DNA from: Duganella sp. Root336D2
Lineage (GTDB): Bacteria; Pseudomonadota; Gammaproteobacteria; Burkholderiales; Burkholderiaceae_D
Assembly: GCF_001425005.1 (NCBI RefSeq)
Contig: NZ_LMDB01000037.1
Coordinates: forward strand, 129,269 to 193,268
DNA length: 64,000 nucleotides
Reading direction: 5' to 3'
Positions within the stretch are counted from its first letter, which is position 1; each line of letters begins with the position of its first letter. Below are positions 1-9,233 of this stretch, one piece after another. The translations under genes and the position numbers were made by a program. The notes beneath the pieces were generated by a model that was not told the DNA's origin, searched no databases, and worked only from the letters and a program-made list of their open reading frames with translations.

Positions 1-3000
1 AGACCATCACCAATTTGATTGCCGACTACGCCGGCCGCGGCAAGCGCGTGCTGTTCGTATGCGAGAAGAGGGCGGCGCTCGACGTGGTGTTCCATCGCCT
101 GAAGCAAAGCGGGCTGGATTCCCTGTGCTGCCTGATCCACGACTCGCAGGCGGACAAAAAGGCGTATATCGCCGACCTTCGCGCCTGCTATGAGAAATGG
201 GTTGCCGGGGCGCCGGCCAGCGCAGCGCTGGCTGCACGCCGCGCGCAAATCACTGATGCCCTGGCCGGGCAGCAGGCCACCATCGATGCCTTTGAAGCGG
301 CAATTGCGGGGGCGCCTGCGGAGTTGGGCGTTGCTGTGCGATCGCTGCTGCGGCGCCTGGCGCAAGCGCTGGCCATGCCGGAACTATCCCCGGCATGGCG
401 CGAACGCCTGCCGTCGCTGGCGTCATGGGACCAGCAGCGCGAACTGGTGCAGCGTCTGCACCGCGCCATGCGCGAGCGCTTCGGGCTGGATAGCCTGGCG
501 GCGCACCCGTTCGCACGGCTGGCCGCTGCAGTGGTGGCTGACGAACGTGCATACGGCAGGCTGGAGCAACTGTGCCAGGAGGCAGAAGTCCTGCTTGACA
601 CATTGGAGCCAGGTTCCGATGCGACGCTGCAGCAGGCGCTGCGCGACGCGACAGACAGCCAATGGCTGCTGGACACCGGTGTGGCAAACCATCTCTCGCT
701 GCTTGAGCATGGATCGCCGCAGTTTGCGGCGCTGGGGGCGTTGCGCAGCACGCTGGCCGGCCATGTCCAGTCCCTGGCGACGGCGCAGGAGGCCACGGCA
801 AACTGGCGCGACAAGCTTGCGCCAGGCGACACGCTGGCAGCCCTGGAACTGGCAGGACGCCTGGAAGGTTCCATCCTGCGCTGGCTGCAGCCGGCATGGT
901 GGCGCATGCGCGGCGAGGTGCAGCGGCGCTATGATTTCAGCCGCCACGCCGTCCGTCCACGCTACCGGCAGGTGCTGGAGGCGCTGGCGGCTGAGCATGC
1001 TGCCCAGTCGAACCTGGCCGCTGCCACCGCGGCCGGCCAGCAGCAATACGGGGTGGGCGACTTGCAGGGCTTCCTGCGCGCACTGGATGACATCGAGCAG
1101 CGGCTCAGCGCGCCCGACGGCCTGTCGTCGCTGGTGGCGCGGCTGCGCCAGTCGGCCGATCCGCTTGCCCTGGCACGTGCCGGGGCTGCCTCGCGGCAGG
1201 CCCTGGCCCGCCTGGCGCAATGCCTCGGGCAAGAGCTGGTGCTGGACGCTGGCATGCGATTGGACGCGCTGGCCGAACTGCTGCGCGACTTGCGCGAAGC
1301 GCTGGATGATTTGCCGGACATGCTGCCGTTGCTGCGCGCAGTGCATGCCGCCGACCCGGCCTGCGCGCTAGCCCTGCAAGGCCTGGATTATGCGCCGCAA
1401 GGCCTGGACGCGCTGGTCGCCGACGAAGCGCTGCGCCGGGTCCTGCGCGCCGACCCGGTGCTCGCCCGTTTCAATGGCGCGGCACTGGCGCAGGCAGTAC
1501 ATGCCATGGCACTGCAGCAGCGCGAATTGCTGGCGCTGAATGCGCAGGTGGTGCAAGCCACGCAACACGCGCGCTTCAGCGAGCATGTCCGGGTGTCGGC
1601 CACGTCGGCCACCCAGCTCGATGACGATGCCAAGGCGTTCAAGAAGCTGTATGCAACCGGGCGCCGCGAGCTGGAACACGAGTTCGGCAAGAGCATGCGG
1701 CACCGCTCGATCCGCGACCTGAGCGATGACGAGACAGGGCTGGTGGTGAACGACCTGAAACCGATCTGGCTGATGAGCCCATTGTCGGTGTCGGATACGC
1801 TGCCGCTTTCCGCCGACCTGTTCGACGTGGTGATCTTCGACGAGGCCAGTCAGATTCCGACCGAGGAAGCGGTGCCGGCGCTATGCCGCGCGCGCCAGGT
1901 TGTAGTGGTGGGCGATGAAATGCAGTTGCCGCCCACCAGCTTCTTCAGCGCCAGCGCCGGCGAAGGCGATGACGAGATCCTGGTGGAAGAAGGCGGCGAA
2001 CGCATCGCGATCAACCTCGATGCGGACAGCCTGCTGAACCAGGCGGCGCGCAACCTGCCGGCGACTTTGCTGGCCTGGCACTATCGCAGCCGACACGAGT
2101 CCCTGATCAGCTTCTCCAACGCCGCATTCTACGAAGGGCGCCTGGTAACCATTCCGGACCGTATGCTGGAGCAGGAATCGGCAACTGCCACGCCGCGCCG
2201 CTCAGACGACGAAGGTGTCGGCATCGCGGCGGCCGAGGCGTTAATGGCGCGCCCGGTCAGCTTCCACCAGGTGGCCGATGGCGTCTATAGCGGGCGCCGC
2301 AACGAAGCGGAGGCGCGCTATATCGCGCTTACCGTGCGTGAAATGCTCTTGCGCGAAACAGGCATGAGCCTGGGCATCGTGGCGTTTTCCGAGGCGCAGC
2401 AAGGCGCCATTGAATCTGCCCTGGAAGCCCTGGCAGAGGAGGATGCGGACTTTGCGATGCGCCTGGAGCGCGAGTATGTGCGTGAGGACGATGACCAGTT
2501 CAACGGCCTGTTCGTCAAGAACCTGGAAAACGTGCAGGGCGACGAGCGCGATGTGATCATCCTGAGTATCTGCTATGCGCCGGGCCCGGATGGCAAGATG
2601 CTGATGAATTTCGGCCCGATCAACCAGCGCGGCGGCGAAAAGCGCTTGAACGTGATTTTCAGCCGGGCGCGCCATCGCATGGCGGTGGTGTCGACCATCC
2701 ACGCCGAGGCCATCACCAATGTCCACAACGACGGTGCGGCGGCGCTGCGCTCGTTCCTGCAGTTCGCACAGGCCAGCGCCATGGGCCAGTTCGAACGCGC
2801 CCAATCGGTACTGGGAGCGTTGAACCATGGGGCGCGCCATGCGTTCACCCGCGATATTCCGCAGGACAGCATCCGCGACGCGCTGGCGGCAGCTTTGCGC
2901 AAGCGCGGCCACCAGGTGCACTTGAATGTCGGGCGCTCGCAGTTCCGTTGCGACCTGGCCATCGTTGATGAATCGAGCGCAGGCTATGCGCTGGCGATCC

Positions 3001-3494
3001 TGCTGGATAATCCGGCGGAAACGGTCAGCGACAGCGTCGAGCGCTATGTATTCCGCCCCGGCGTGTTGCGCAGTTTCGGCTGGCGTGTGCTGGATATCCC
3101 GGGCAAGGACTGGCTTGATAATCCTGGCGCCGTCGTGCAGCGTATCGAGGCCATGCTGTCCGCGGGAGAGGACAGGGCGCTGGAGCAGATGGTTGATCCG
3201 GTGCCGTTCGCACCGTCTCCTGCGCTGGCGGCCGCCGTAGACGCGGCGCCGGTGGCCGAAGCGGCAACGGCCGTCGAGGGCGGGGGCCAGGCACGCAACC
3301 TGCATTTCGAACAGGGCGCGTCACGCAAGTTCTGGCGCGCTTCGCTGCGCGGCAGCGAGCTGACCGTCAGCTACGGCCGCATGGGCAGCGCCGGCCAGTC
3401 GCTGCTCAAGCAATTCGAAACGCCCGAGCGCGCGATGCGTGAAATGGCGAAGCTGGTCGACGAGAAGCTGCGCAAGGGCTACGTGGAAGGCTAA
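1..3494 (+). CDS. SF1 DNA/RNA helicase with C-terminal nuclease-like and WGR domains (5' end outside window)
   Basis: The open frame enters from the left edge (reading T-I-T-N-L-I at base 3), so the true start and the Walker A lysine lie outside the window; TITNLI is what normally follows GTGKSQ in this family. Visible helicase motifs are FDEASQIP (motif II, near base 1835), GDEMQLPPTSFF (motif III), WHYRSRHE (motif IV), NVQGDERD (motif V) and LNVIFSRARH (motif VI). A restriction-endonuclease-like region follows (CDLAIVDE, then YALAILLD and FGWRVLDI, roughly bases 2890-3150), and the last 65 residues form a WGR domain (SYGRMGSAGQ). Such proteins are large nucleic-acid-dependent ATPases, often found in defence or repair settings; the true role here is unknown. 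Its stop overlaps the convergent regulator gene by 4 bases. Confidence 0.85.
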   Translation, partial: TITNLIADYAGRGKRVLFVCEKRAALDVVFHRLKQSGLDSLCCLIHDSQADKKAYIADLRACYEKWVAGAPASAALAARRAQITDALAGQQATIDAFEAAIAGAPAELGVAVRSLLRRLAQALAMPELSPAWRERLPSLASWDQQRELVQRLHRAMRERFGLDSLAAHPFARLAAAVVADERAYGRLEQLCQEAEVLLDTLEPGSDATLQQALRDATDSQWLLDTGVANHLSLLEHGSPQFAALGALRSTLAGHVQSLATAQEATANWRDKLAPGDTLAALELAGRLEGSILRWLQPAWWRMRGEVQRRYDFSRHAVRPRYRQVLEALAAEHAAQSNLAAATAAGQQQYGVGDLQGFLRALDDIEQRLSAPDGLSSLVARLRQSADPLALARAGAASRQALARLAQCLGQELVLDAGMRLDALAELLRDLREALDDLPDMLPLLRAVHAADPACALALQGLDYAPQGLDALVADEALRRVLRADPVLARFNGAALAQAVHAMALQQRELLALNAQVVQATQHARFSEHVRVSATSATQLDDDAKAFKKLYATGRRELEHEFGKSMRHRSIRDLSDDETGLVVNDLKPIWLMSPLSVSDTLPLSADLFDVVIFDEASQIPTEEAVPALCRARQVVVVGDEMQLPPTSFFSASAGEGDDEILVEEGGERIAINLDADSLLNQAARNLPATLLAWHYRSRHESLISFSNAAFYEGRLVTIPDRMLEQESATATPRRSDDEGVGIAAAEALMARPVSFHQVADGVYSGRRNEAEARYIALTVREMLLRETGMSLGIVAFSEAQQGAIESALEALAEEDADFAMRLEREYVREDDDQFNGLFVKNLENVQGDERDVIILSICYAPGPDGKMLMNFGPINQRGGEKRLNVIFSRARHRMAVVSTIHAEAITNVHNDGAAALRSFLQFAQASAMGQFERAQSVLGALNHGARHAFTRDIPQDSIRDALAAALRKRGHQVHLNVGRSQFRCDLAIVDESSAGYALAILLDNPAETVSDSVERYVFRPGVLRSFGWRVLDIPGKDWLDNPGAVVQRIEAMLSAGEDRALEQMVDPVPFAPSPALAAAVDAAPVAEAATAVEGGGQARNLHFEQGASRKFWRASLRGSELTVSYGRMGSAGQSLLKQFETPERAMREMAKLVDEKLRKGYVEG

Positions 3495-4231
3495 GGCGTA
3501 GAGAGTTCCGCGACGAAGTCGTACATGTCGCCGCGGAAGATCGAGCGGCAAAATTCCACTGCGCGGCCATCGCGCACGAAACCAAGGCGCTCGACGGCCA
3601 GCCCGGCATCGCCTTCCTTCGCCTGCAGCAGCTTGGCCTGTTCGCCTGTCAGCAGCAGGGCGGACAGGCGCTGCAGCGCGCGCACGGGCCGCTGGCCGGC
3701 CGCTTCCAGCGCCTCATACATCGACACGTCCACTGATTCCAGCGATGGCAGCGCATCGGCCACGATGGTGGCGTACTCCACGCACATCGGCATTTCGTCC
3801 GCAAAGCGGATGCGGTGATACCGATACACCGGCGCACCCGGGCTAAGCCGCAGGCGCAGGGCTTCTTCCGGCGTCACGGTTCCTTCCGATTTCTTCAGCC
3901 AAACGCTGCGCGGAGTACGCCCGCGCGAACGCATGTCTTCCGAGAAGGAAGTCAGTTTGGCGAAGTTCTTTTCGATGCGCGTGTTGATGAAATTGCCGGA
4001 ACCCGGCCGGCGCACCAGCATGCCTTCTTCCACCAGGCCGTCGATGGCCTTGCGCACTGTGATGCGGGAAATTCCCAGGTCGGCCGCCAGCATACGCTCG
4101 GCGGGCAGGGCTTCGTCGGGACCAAACACATGCAGGTTGATTGCTTCACGCAAGGCGCGTTGCAGAAGCTGGTAAAGCGGCTGGCTACTGGTCTGCACCA
4201 GGTCTTCCATGATCTGAGCGAGCGATGCCAT
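3491..4231 (-). CDS. GntR/HutC-family transcriptional regulator (probable GlcNAc-responsive repressor)
   Basis: 246 residues. An N-terminal winged helix-turn-helix (about 17-82: PLYQLLQRALREAI, LPAERMLAADLGISRITVRKAI, GMLVRRPGSGNFI) is followed by a UTRA ligand domain (about 95-240). This is the HutC subfamily, whose members (DasR, NagR/YvoA, NagQ) commonly sense phosphorylated amino sugars and repress uptake genes. The ATG is preceded by a GGGAG ribosome site. It is divergent from the TonB receptor gene 280 bases away, where a tandem TGGTAKT box lies, so it likely controls that receptor and itself. A second regulator of the same subfamily sits at 62987-63721. The ligand is inferred from context only. 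Confidence 0.9.
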   Translation of the reverse strand: MASLAQIMEDLVQTSSQPLYQLLQRALREAINLHVFGPDEALPAERMLAADLGISRITVRKAIDGLVEEGMLVRRPGSGNFINTRIEKNFAKLTSFSEDMRSRGRTPRSVWLKKSEGTVTPEEALRLRLSPGAPVYRYHRIRFADEMPMCVEYATIVADALPSLESVDVSMYEALEAAGQRPVRALQRLSALLLTGEQAKLLQAKEGDAGLAVERLGFVRDGRAVEFCRSIFRGDMYDFVAELSTP

Positions 4232-4395
4232 TTAGTCTCCCTTGTGGTGCGGCTGATAATACCAAAAAAAGACCTTCGGACCAGCGGTATGCTGCCACTC
4301 GCATTCCGCCGCCCCATAGGATAGCGCTAACAGTAGGCTTTTGTGCATGAAGTGGTATGTCTTTTCAGTACAACATGTGAAAAAAATATGTAAAT

Positions 4396-4413
4396 TGGTA
4401 GTGATCTGGTATT
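4396..4413 (+). promoter_or_regulatory. Tandem heptamer operator, probable GntR (NagQ-type) site
   Basis: TGGTAGT (4396-4402), a 4-base gap GATC, then TGGTATT (4407-4413). This matches the direct-repeat layout TGGTATT-N4-TGGTATT that I recall for the NagQ boxes of Xanthomonas GlcNAc genes. A possible -10 element TATATT lies at 4423-4428 just downstream, so a bound protein would cover the promoter. A single inverted heptamer (AATACCA, 4258-4264) lies close to the regulator's own start. The rest of the 280-base gap shows no gene. Confidence 0.6.
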
Positions 4414-4511
4414 CGATCGGGGTATATTGGCGTCCAATTGGTTTGAACGTGGTTTTAGGAACTGGTAACAATAGACCGGGCTTTGAGACAGCCCATACTT
4501 AGGGGGAGTAA

Positions 4512-7160
4512 ATGAACCGCAATATGACACCGATCGCGACTGCAGTCGCCATCCTGACCGCAACCGCTGGCATGGCGCAAGCACAGCAGGCTGCTCCAGC
4601 CGAGCAGAACGTCGTGGTCGTGACCGGCGTGCGTGCCGCGCTGGCACAGTCGATCAACCAGAAGCGCAATGCCGACTCGCTGGTAGAAGTGATTACCGCT
4701 GAAGACGTGGGCAAGATGCCGGACAAGAGCGTGGCTGACTCGCTGCAGCGCGTGCCAGGCGTATCCGTTGCCACGGCCGGCGGTTCGGAAGGCGGCTTTG
4801 GCGAGAATGACCGCGTCAGCCTGAAAGGCACTCCATCCAACCTGGCCCTGACCACCCTGAATGGCCACACCGTATCGAGCGGCGACTGGTACATTTCCAA
4901 CATCACCAACGGCGGCCGTTCCGTCAGCTACTCGATGTTCCCGTCGGAGCTGATCGGCCGCGTTACCGTGCACAAGTCTTCCCAGGCCAACCTGATCGAA
5001 GGCGGTGCTTCCGGCAACGTCGACATCGAAACCCGCAAGCCGCTGAGCTTCAAGGATCCGCTGACCGTGATGGGCGCCGTGACTGGCGTGTACAGCGAAG
5101 GCTCCAAGAAAACCGATGCGCAGTTCAGCGCCCTGGGCAACTGGAAAAATGAACAGAACAACGTGGGCGTACTGGTCCAGGTGTTCGACGAAAAACGCAC
5201 CCTGCGCCGTATCGGCCAGGAATTCCTGTGGTGGGACAAGCTGAACGCAGGCTATGCGCCGCAGTGGGTGGCCGCCAATCCTGAAGTGGCAGGCAAGTAC
5301 ATCTCCCTGCTGACCGGTACCGCCATGTTCAACCAGGAGCGCGAGCGCAAGGGCGGCATGATCGACGTGCAGGTCAAGGTCAACAAAGAGTTCGACTTCG
5401 ACATCAACGGCTTCTACACCCGCCTGGATGCGGACAATATCAATGCCAACTTCATGCTGGCGCCATACCAGCCGCTGACCAACAACTGGTCCGGCGTGGG
5501 CGGCGTCATCCCGTCCAAGTGGACCGTCACCGGCGATACCATCACCTCGATCACCTTCCCAAGTGCCTGCCCGGTGGCGGACTGCTCGAAGATGGGGCCA
5601 TCGGTGCAGGACATCATTGCCCGACCTGGTTCGTATAGCGATTCGAAGTTCGTCAACTTCGACTTCAACTACCGTCCTTCCCAGGACCTGAAGTTCAAAG
5701 GCCAGATTGGTACCACACGCGGTACCGGCTACGCCCGCGACTACGGTTACGAAGCCTGGCTGGCTTACGCGGGCAACAGCCTGACCACCCATGGCCTGGA
5801 TTCTCCTGCCACCGTGATCGTGGATAACGCCGGTACCTTCAACCCGCGCACCGGCGCCGACTTCTTCGGCGGCTGGGCCTCGGACGTGACCGCAAAGGAC
5901 AAGGAAACCTACGGCCAGGTCGACGGCCAGTACAAGACCCAGTGGAACGGCGTGCCGACCCTGCATTTCGGCTTACGCAGCGCGAACCACGAGCGTGCCC
6001 TGACCTGGCTGGGCGGCACTGTCGCTGCTGCCGGTTCGCAGCTGGCCAACCGTCCAACCGGCCTGACCAACTTCCCGGACAGCCCACTGCCTAACTTGCT
6101 GAACAAGGCGTGGACTTTCGACGCCGAGTCGATGAAGGCCTGGGGCGACAAGTATGTCAGCTTCGCCAACCACGCCTACCAAAGCGAATTCCTGATCAAG
6201 GAAAAAGCCACGGCAGCATATGTGATGGGCGACCTGGAGTTCGGAAACTTCGGCGGTAACGTCGGCGTGCGCTTCGTGAAGACCAAGATCGATGTCGACA
6301 ATGGTTCGCCGAACAACGTTTGGAATCCGACCCACAGCTCCAACACCTATAACGATTTCCTGCCAAGCATCAACCTGTACACCAACCTGACGCCGGACCT
6401 GAAACTGCGCGGTGCCGCCAGCCGCACCCTGGCTCGTCCTGACTTCGGTTCGCTGGGTGCACTGAGCCTGAGTGACCTGACCTTCTCCGGTTCCGGCGGT
6501 AACCCGAACCTGCGTCCGATCATGTCGAACAACGTCGATGTGGGCCTGGAATGGTACTTCATGCCGAAGTCCCTGCTGGGCATGAACATCTACAACATGC
6601 ACATGGGCTCCTACGTGACCTTCGGTTCCTCGCAGGCTGACTTCTTCAACCAGTCGGCCGGCAGGGTCACCACGTACAACATGAGCTCCGCAGTGAACAC
6701 CAAGGCCCGTGTACGCGGCGTGGAGCTGCAATATGTACAGGACCTGGGCAACGGTTTCGGCTTGAACGCGAACTACACCTACGCCGACGGCAAGGAAACC
6801 GAAGCGGCACCGAAATCGGCTTGTGCCGACCTGGGTGACTGCAGCATGATCGGTACTTCGAAGAATTCCTATAACCTGGGCGTATTCTACGAGACCAGCA
6901 AGTTCAGCGCACGTATCAACTACAGCTTCCGTTCGGCTTTCCTGAATGGCCTGGACCGCAACAGCGCAATCTACCAGGATGATGTAGGCACCCTGTCCGC
7001 CGCCTTCAACTACAACCTGACCGACAACCTGACGCTGTCGCTGGAAGGCAAGGACCTGAACGATCCGACCCTGAAGTCGTACGCTTCTTCCCGTAACCAG
7101 CCACGCGCGTTCTACAAGAACGGCAAGCAGTTGTTCTTCGGCGTGCGCGGCAAAATGTAA
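4512..7160 (+). CDS. TonB-dependent outer-membrane receptor, probably for chitooligosaccharides
   Basis: 882 residues starting at an ATG behind a strong GGGGAG site. A signal peptide (about 1-24, cut after AQA) is followed by the plug domain (DSLVEVITAEDVGKMPDKSV, LQRVPGV) and a long beta-barrel with a terminal aromatic strand (FFGVRGKM). The plug is of the TonB-Xanthomonas/Caulobacter type, whose members are frequent in carbohydrate uptake loci. It sits between a HutC regulator with an upstream operator and a GH18 protein plus NagX, so it most likely brings chitin fragments across the outer membrane with energy from TonB/ExbBD. No TonB gene is in the window. A clear intrinsic terminator follows the stop. 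Confidence 0.92.
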   Translation: MNRNMTPIATAVAILTATAGMAQAQQAAPAEQNVVVVTGVRAALAQSINQKRNADSLVEVITAEDVGKMPDKSVADSLQRVPGVSVATAGGSEGGFGENDRVSLKGTPSNLALTTLNGHTVSSGDWYISNITNGGRSVSYSMFPSELIGRVTVHKSSQANLIEGGASGNVDIETRKPLSFKDPLTVMGAVTGVYSEGSKKTDAQFSALGNWKNEQNNVGVLVQVFDEKRTLRRIGQEFLWWDKLNAGYAPQWVAANPEVAGKYISLLTGTAMFNQERERKGGMIDVQVKVNKEFDFDINGFYTRLDADNINANFMLAPYQPLTNNWSGVGGVIPSKWTVTGDTITSITFPSACPVADCSKMGPSVQDIIARPGSYSDSKFVNFDFNYRPSQDLKFKGQIGTTRGTGYARDYGYEAWLAYAGNSLTTHGLDSPATVIVDNAGTFNPRTGADFFGGWASDVTAKDKETYGQVDGQYKTQWNGVPTLHFGLRSANHERALTWLGGTVAAAGSQLANRPTGLTNFPDSPLPNLLNKAWTFDAESMKAWGDKYVSFANHAYQSEFLIKEKATAAYVMGDLEFGNFGGNVGVRFVKTKIDVDNGSPNNVWNPTHSSNTYNDFLPSINLYTNLTPDLKLRGAASRTLARPDFGSLGALSLSDLTFSGSGGNPNLRPIMSNNVDVGLEWYFMPKSLLGMNIYNMHMGSYVTFGSSQADFFNQSAGRVTTYNMSSAVNTKARVRGVELQYVQDLGNGFGLNANYTYADGKETEAAPKSACADLGDCSMIGTSKNSYNLGVFYETSKFSARINYSFRSAFLNGLDRNSAIYQDDVGTLSAAFNYNLTDNLTLSLEGKDLNDPTLKSYASSRNQPRAFYKNGKQLFFGVRGKM

Positions 7161-7184
7161 CTGATCCCGAAGTGAGAGTGTTAT

Positions 7185-7215
7185 GGCAGGGTTCCTCCGG
7201 GGCCCTGCCTTTTTT
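7185..7215 (+). terminator. Rho-independent terminator after the TonB receptor
   Basis: GGCAGGG (7185-7191) pairs with CCCTGCC (7203-7209) around an 11-base loop and is followed by six T residues. The chitinase-like gene starts only 15 bases downstream, so expression of that gene would rest on read-through or a promoter inside this short gap. Confidence 0.85.
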
Positions 7216-7230
7216 GTATCCGGAGTTTGA

Positions 7231-8169
7231 ATGCGTAAAATAATGCTGGCGGTGCTCGCCGCCCTCTCGACTGCAGCCGCCGCGGCGCCGCCGGTTGTCC
7301 AAAGTCCTTATAAGTACCTGTCGCCGTGGGACCCGGCGCAGGGCGTGCAGACCTGGGCATTTGCCCGCGGCGAATGCGGCCAGGAGCGCTGGGGCGAGGC
7401 CGATGGCGCTGCGGTCGCTGCCGCCAATGTGCCGCGTTTCGTCCAGGCCGGTGTCGGCTATATCGTTTCGACAGGAGGGCAGGGCAATATCTTCACCTGC
7501 GCCACCGACGAAGGCATGGAAGCATTTGTGTCGCGCTACCAGTCGCCGCAGCTGATCGGTTTTGACTTTGATATTGAACACGGCCAGACGGCGCAGCAAA
7601 TCGATGCGCTGGTCGGGCGCATCGCCCTGGCACAGAGGGCGCATCCGCACTTGCGCTTCAGCTTTACCATCGCCACCCACGCCGCCTCTGACGGCAGCGG
7701 GCGCAGCCTCAATGAGACAGGTGAACAGGTGCTGGCGGCGTTGCGCAGGCATGGCGTGCAAGAATTTGTGCTGAACCTGATGGTGATGGATTATGGGCCG
7801 GCAAGCCGAAAGGTATGCGTGGCGCGGCGCGGACGCTGCGATATGGGCGCTTCTGCCGTGCAGGCCGCGCACAACGTGCATCGCAAGTACCAGGTGCCGT
7901 ATGCGCAGATTGAACTGACGCCGATGATCGGCGTAAACGACGTGTTGGAAAACGTGTACAGCCTGGAGGATGCGCGCGCCACTGCCGCAGCGGTGCGCAA
8001 GTTGGGCATGGCGGGAATCCATTATTGGTCGCTCGACCGCGACCAGCCGTGCAGCAAGCCGTCGAAGGCGGCGGAGGCGGCCTGTAGCTCGATGGGAGAT
8101 GTACCGGCAGGCGCCTACCAGCGCATCCTGGCACCGGCTGATTCGCGCGTGCGCGAGGCGGCACAATGA
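7231..8169 (+). CDS. GH18 family glycosidase (chitinase-like), exported
   Basis: 312 residues with a signal peptide (MRKIMLAVLAALSTAAAAA). The GH18 signature is seen as FDFDIE, with D112, D114 and the probable catalytic acid E116; the first Asp of the usual DxxDxDxE motif is not conserved. Further GH18 features are LNLMVMDYG (the substrate-assisting Asp/Tyr strand) and IHYWSLDRD (the last barrel Trp). It is shorter than multi-domain chitinases and has no carbohydrate-binding module, so it may be periplasmic and act on imported oligomers. It follows the TonB receptor terminator by 15 bases and overlaps nagX by ATGA, which implies co-translation. Confidence 0.85.
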   Translation: MRKIMLAVLAALSTAAAAAPPVVQSPYKYLSPWDPAQGVQTWAFARGECGQERWGEADGAAVAAANVPRFVQAGVGYIVSTGGQGNIFTCATDEGMEAFVSRYQSPQLIGFDFDIEHGQTAQQIDALVGRIALAQRAHPHLRFSFTIATHAASDGSGRSLNETGEQVLAALRRHGVQEFVLNLMVMDYGPASRKVCVARRGRCDMGASAVQAAHNVHRKYQVPYAQIELTPMIGVNDVLENVYSLEDARATAAAVRKLGMAGIHYWSLDRDQPCSKPSKAAEAACSSMGDVPAGAYQRILAPADSRVREAAQ

Positions 8170-9233
8170 CTGCTGCCGCACGCTACCAATCGCTGGACGT
8201 CCTGCGCGGCCTGACGGTCGCCCTGATGATCATCGTGAATACGCCGGGCAGCTGGAGTCACGTCTATGCGCCGCTGCTGCATGCGCCCTGGCATGGATTT
8301 ACGCCGACGGACTGGGTCTTCCCATGCTTCCTGTTCGTGGTGGGCAATGCGCTTGCGTTCACACTGCCGCGCTATGAAGGCATGGGTGGCAGCGCCGTAC
8401 TGGCCAAGATCGCCAGGCGGACCTTGACCATCATCGCCCTCGGCCTGCTGCTATGCCTGTTGCCCAAGCTGGGCGGCCCGTTGGGCGAGGTACGACTGCC
8501 CGGTGTGCTGCAGCGCATTGGACTGTGCTTCGGCATTGCGGCGCTGGTGCTGCATTACCTGGGTGAGCGCGGCGCCGTGGTATTCAGTGTCGCCGCGCTG
8601 TTCGGCCATTGGCTGGTCATGGGGCTGTTCGGCGACTACACATTGGAAGGCAATGCTGGACGGGCCATCGACTTGTGGGTATTTGGCGCCGCTCACCTCT
8701 ACAAAGGGGAGGGCATTCCCTTTGATCCTGAAGGCTTGCTCGGTACTTTGCCGGCAACGGTGAATGTCATCGGCGGTTACTTCGCCGGCCGATATCTGCG
8801 CGAGAGCAAGGCGACCAAGCGCACGCTCGGCATAATGGCCGCTGCCGGCGTGGCGCTGTCGGTGCTGGCCCTGTGCTGGGCGCCCCTGCTGCCGGTCAAT
8901 AAGAAGTTGTGGACCGCTAGCTATGTACTGCTCTCGACCGGTAGCGCACTGCTCGTGCTGGTAGCCCTGGCGTGGCTCATCGAAGTGCGCGGCGTGCGGC
9001 GCTGGACGTATTTCTTCGAAGTGTTCGGCAAGAACACGCTGTTGATCTACATGCTGTCGCAGGTTGCCGTCGTAGTGCTGGACAAGACCGGCTCATACGC
9101 ACCGCTGGCCGCGGCGCTGGAGCCGCTCGGCAGCCCGAAAGCTGCCTCGCTGGCCTTTGCGCTGCTGTTCATGCTTGCTTGCTGGCTGGTGGGCTACGGG
9201 CTGGACAAGCGAAAGATTTACATCAAGGTGTAG
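8166..9233 (+). CDS. nagX: NagX-type multi-pass membrane protein (HGSNAT-like acyltransferase family)
   Basis: 355 residues, mostly hydrophobic, with about ten likely membrane helices. The N-terminus (SLDVLRGLTVALMIIVN, then WHGFTPTDWVFPCFLFVVGN) is typical of the heparan-alpha-glucosaminide N-acetyltransferase / DUF5009 family. In GlcNAc loci of proteobacteria this gene is called nagX and is thought to help move or acetylate amino sugars at the inner membrane; the activity is not settled. Start ATG overlaps the stop of the GH18 gene (ATGA). Its 3' end overlaps the convergent gene at 9223 by 11 bases. Confidence 0.85.
   Translation: MTAAARYQSLDVLRGLTVALMIIVNTPGSWSHVYAPLLHAPWHGFTPTDWVFPCFLFVVGNALAFTLPRYEGMGGSAVLAKIARRTLTIIALGLLLCLLPKLGGPLGEVRLPGVLQRIGLCFGIAALVLHYLGERGAVVFSVAALFGHWLVMGLFGDYTLEGNAGRAIDLWVFGAAHLYKGEGIPFDPEGLLGTLPATVNVIGGYFAGRYLRESKATKRTLGIMAAAGVALSVLALCWAPLLPVNKKLWTASYVLLSTGSALLVLVALAWLIEVRGVRRWTYFFEVFGKNTLLIYMLSQVAVVVLDKTGSYAPLAAALEPLGSPKAASLAFALLFMLACWLVGYGLDKRKIYIKV

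Noticed and set aside
4455..5966. Long minus-strand frame opposite the TonB receptor
   Set aside because: Lies fully over a confident receptor gene and shows no family features.
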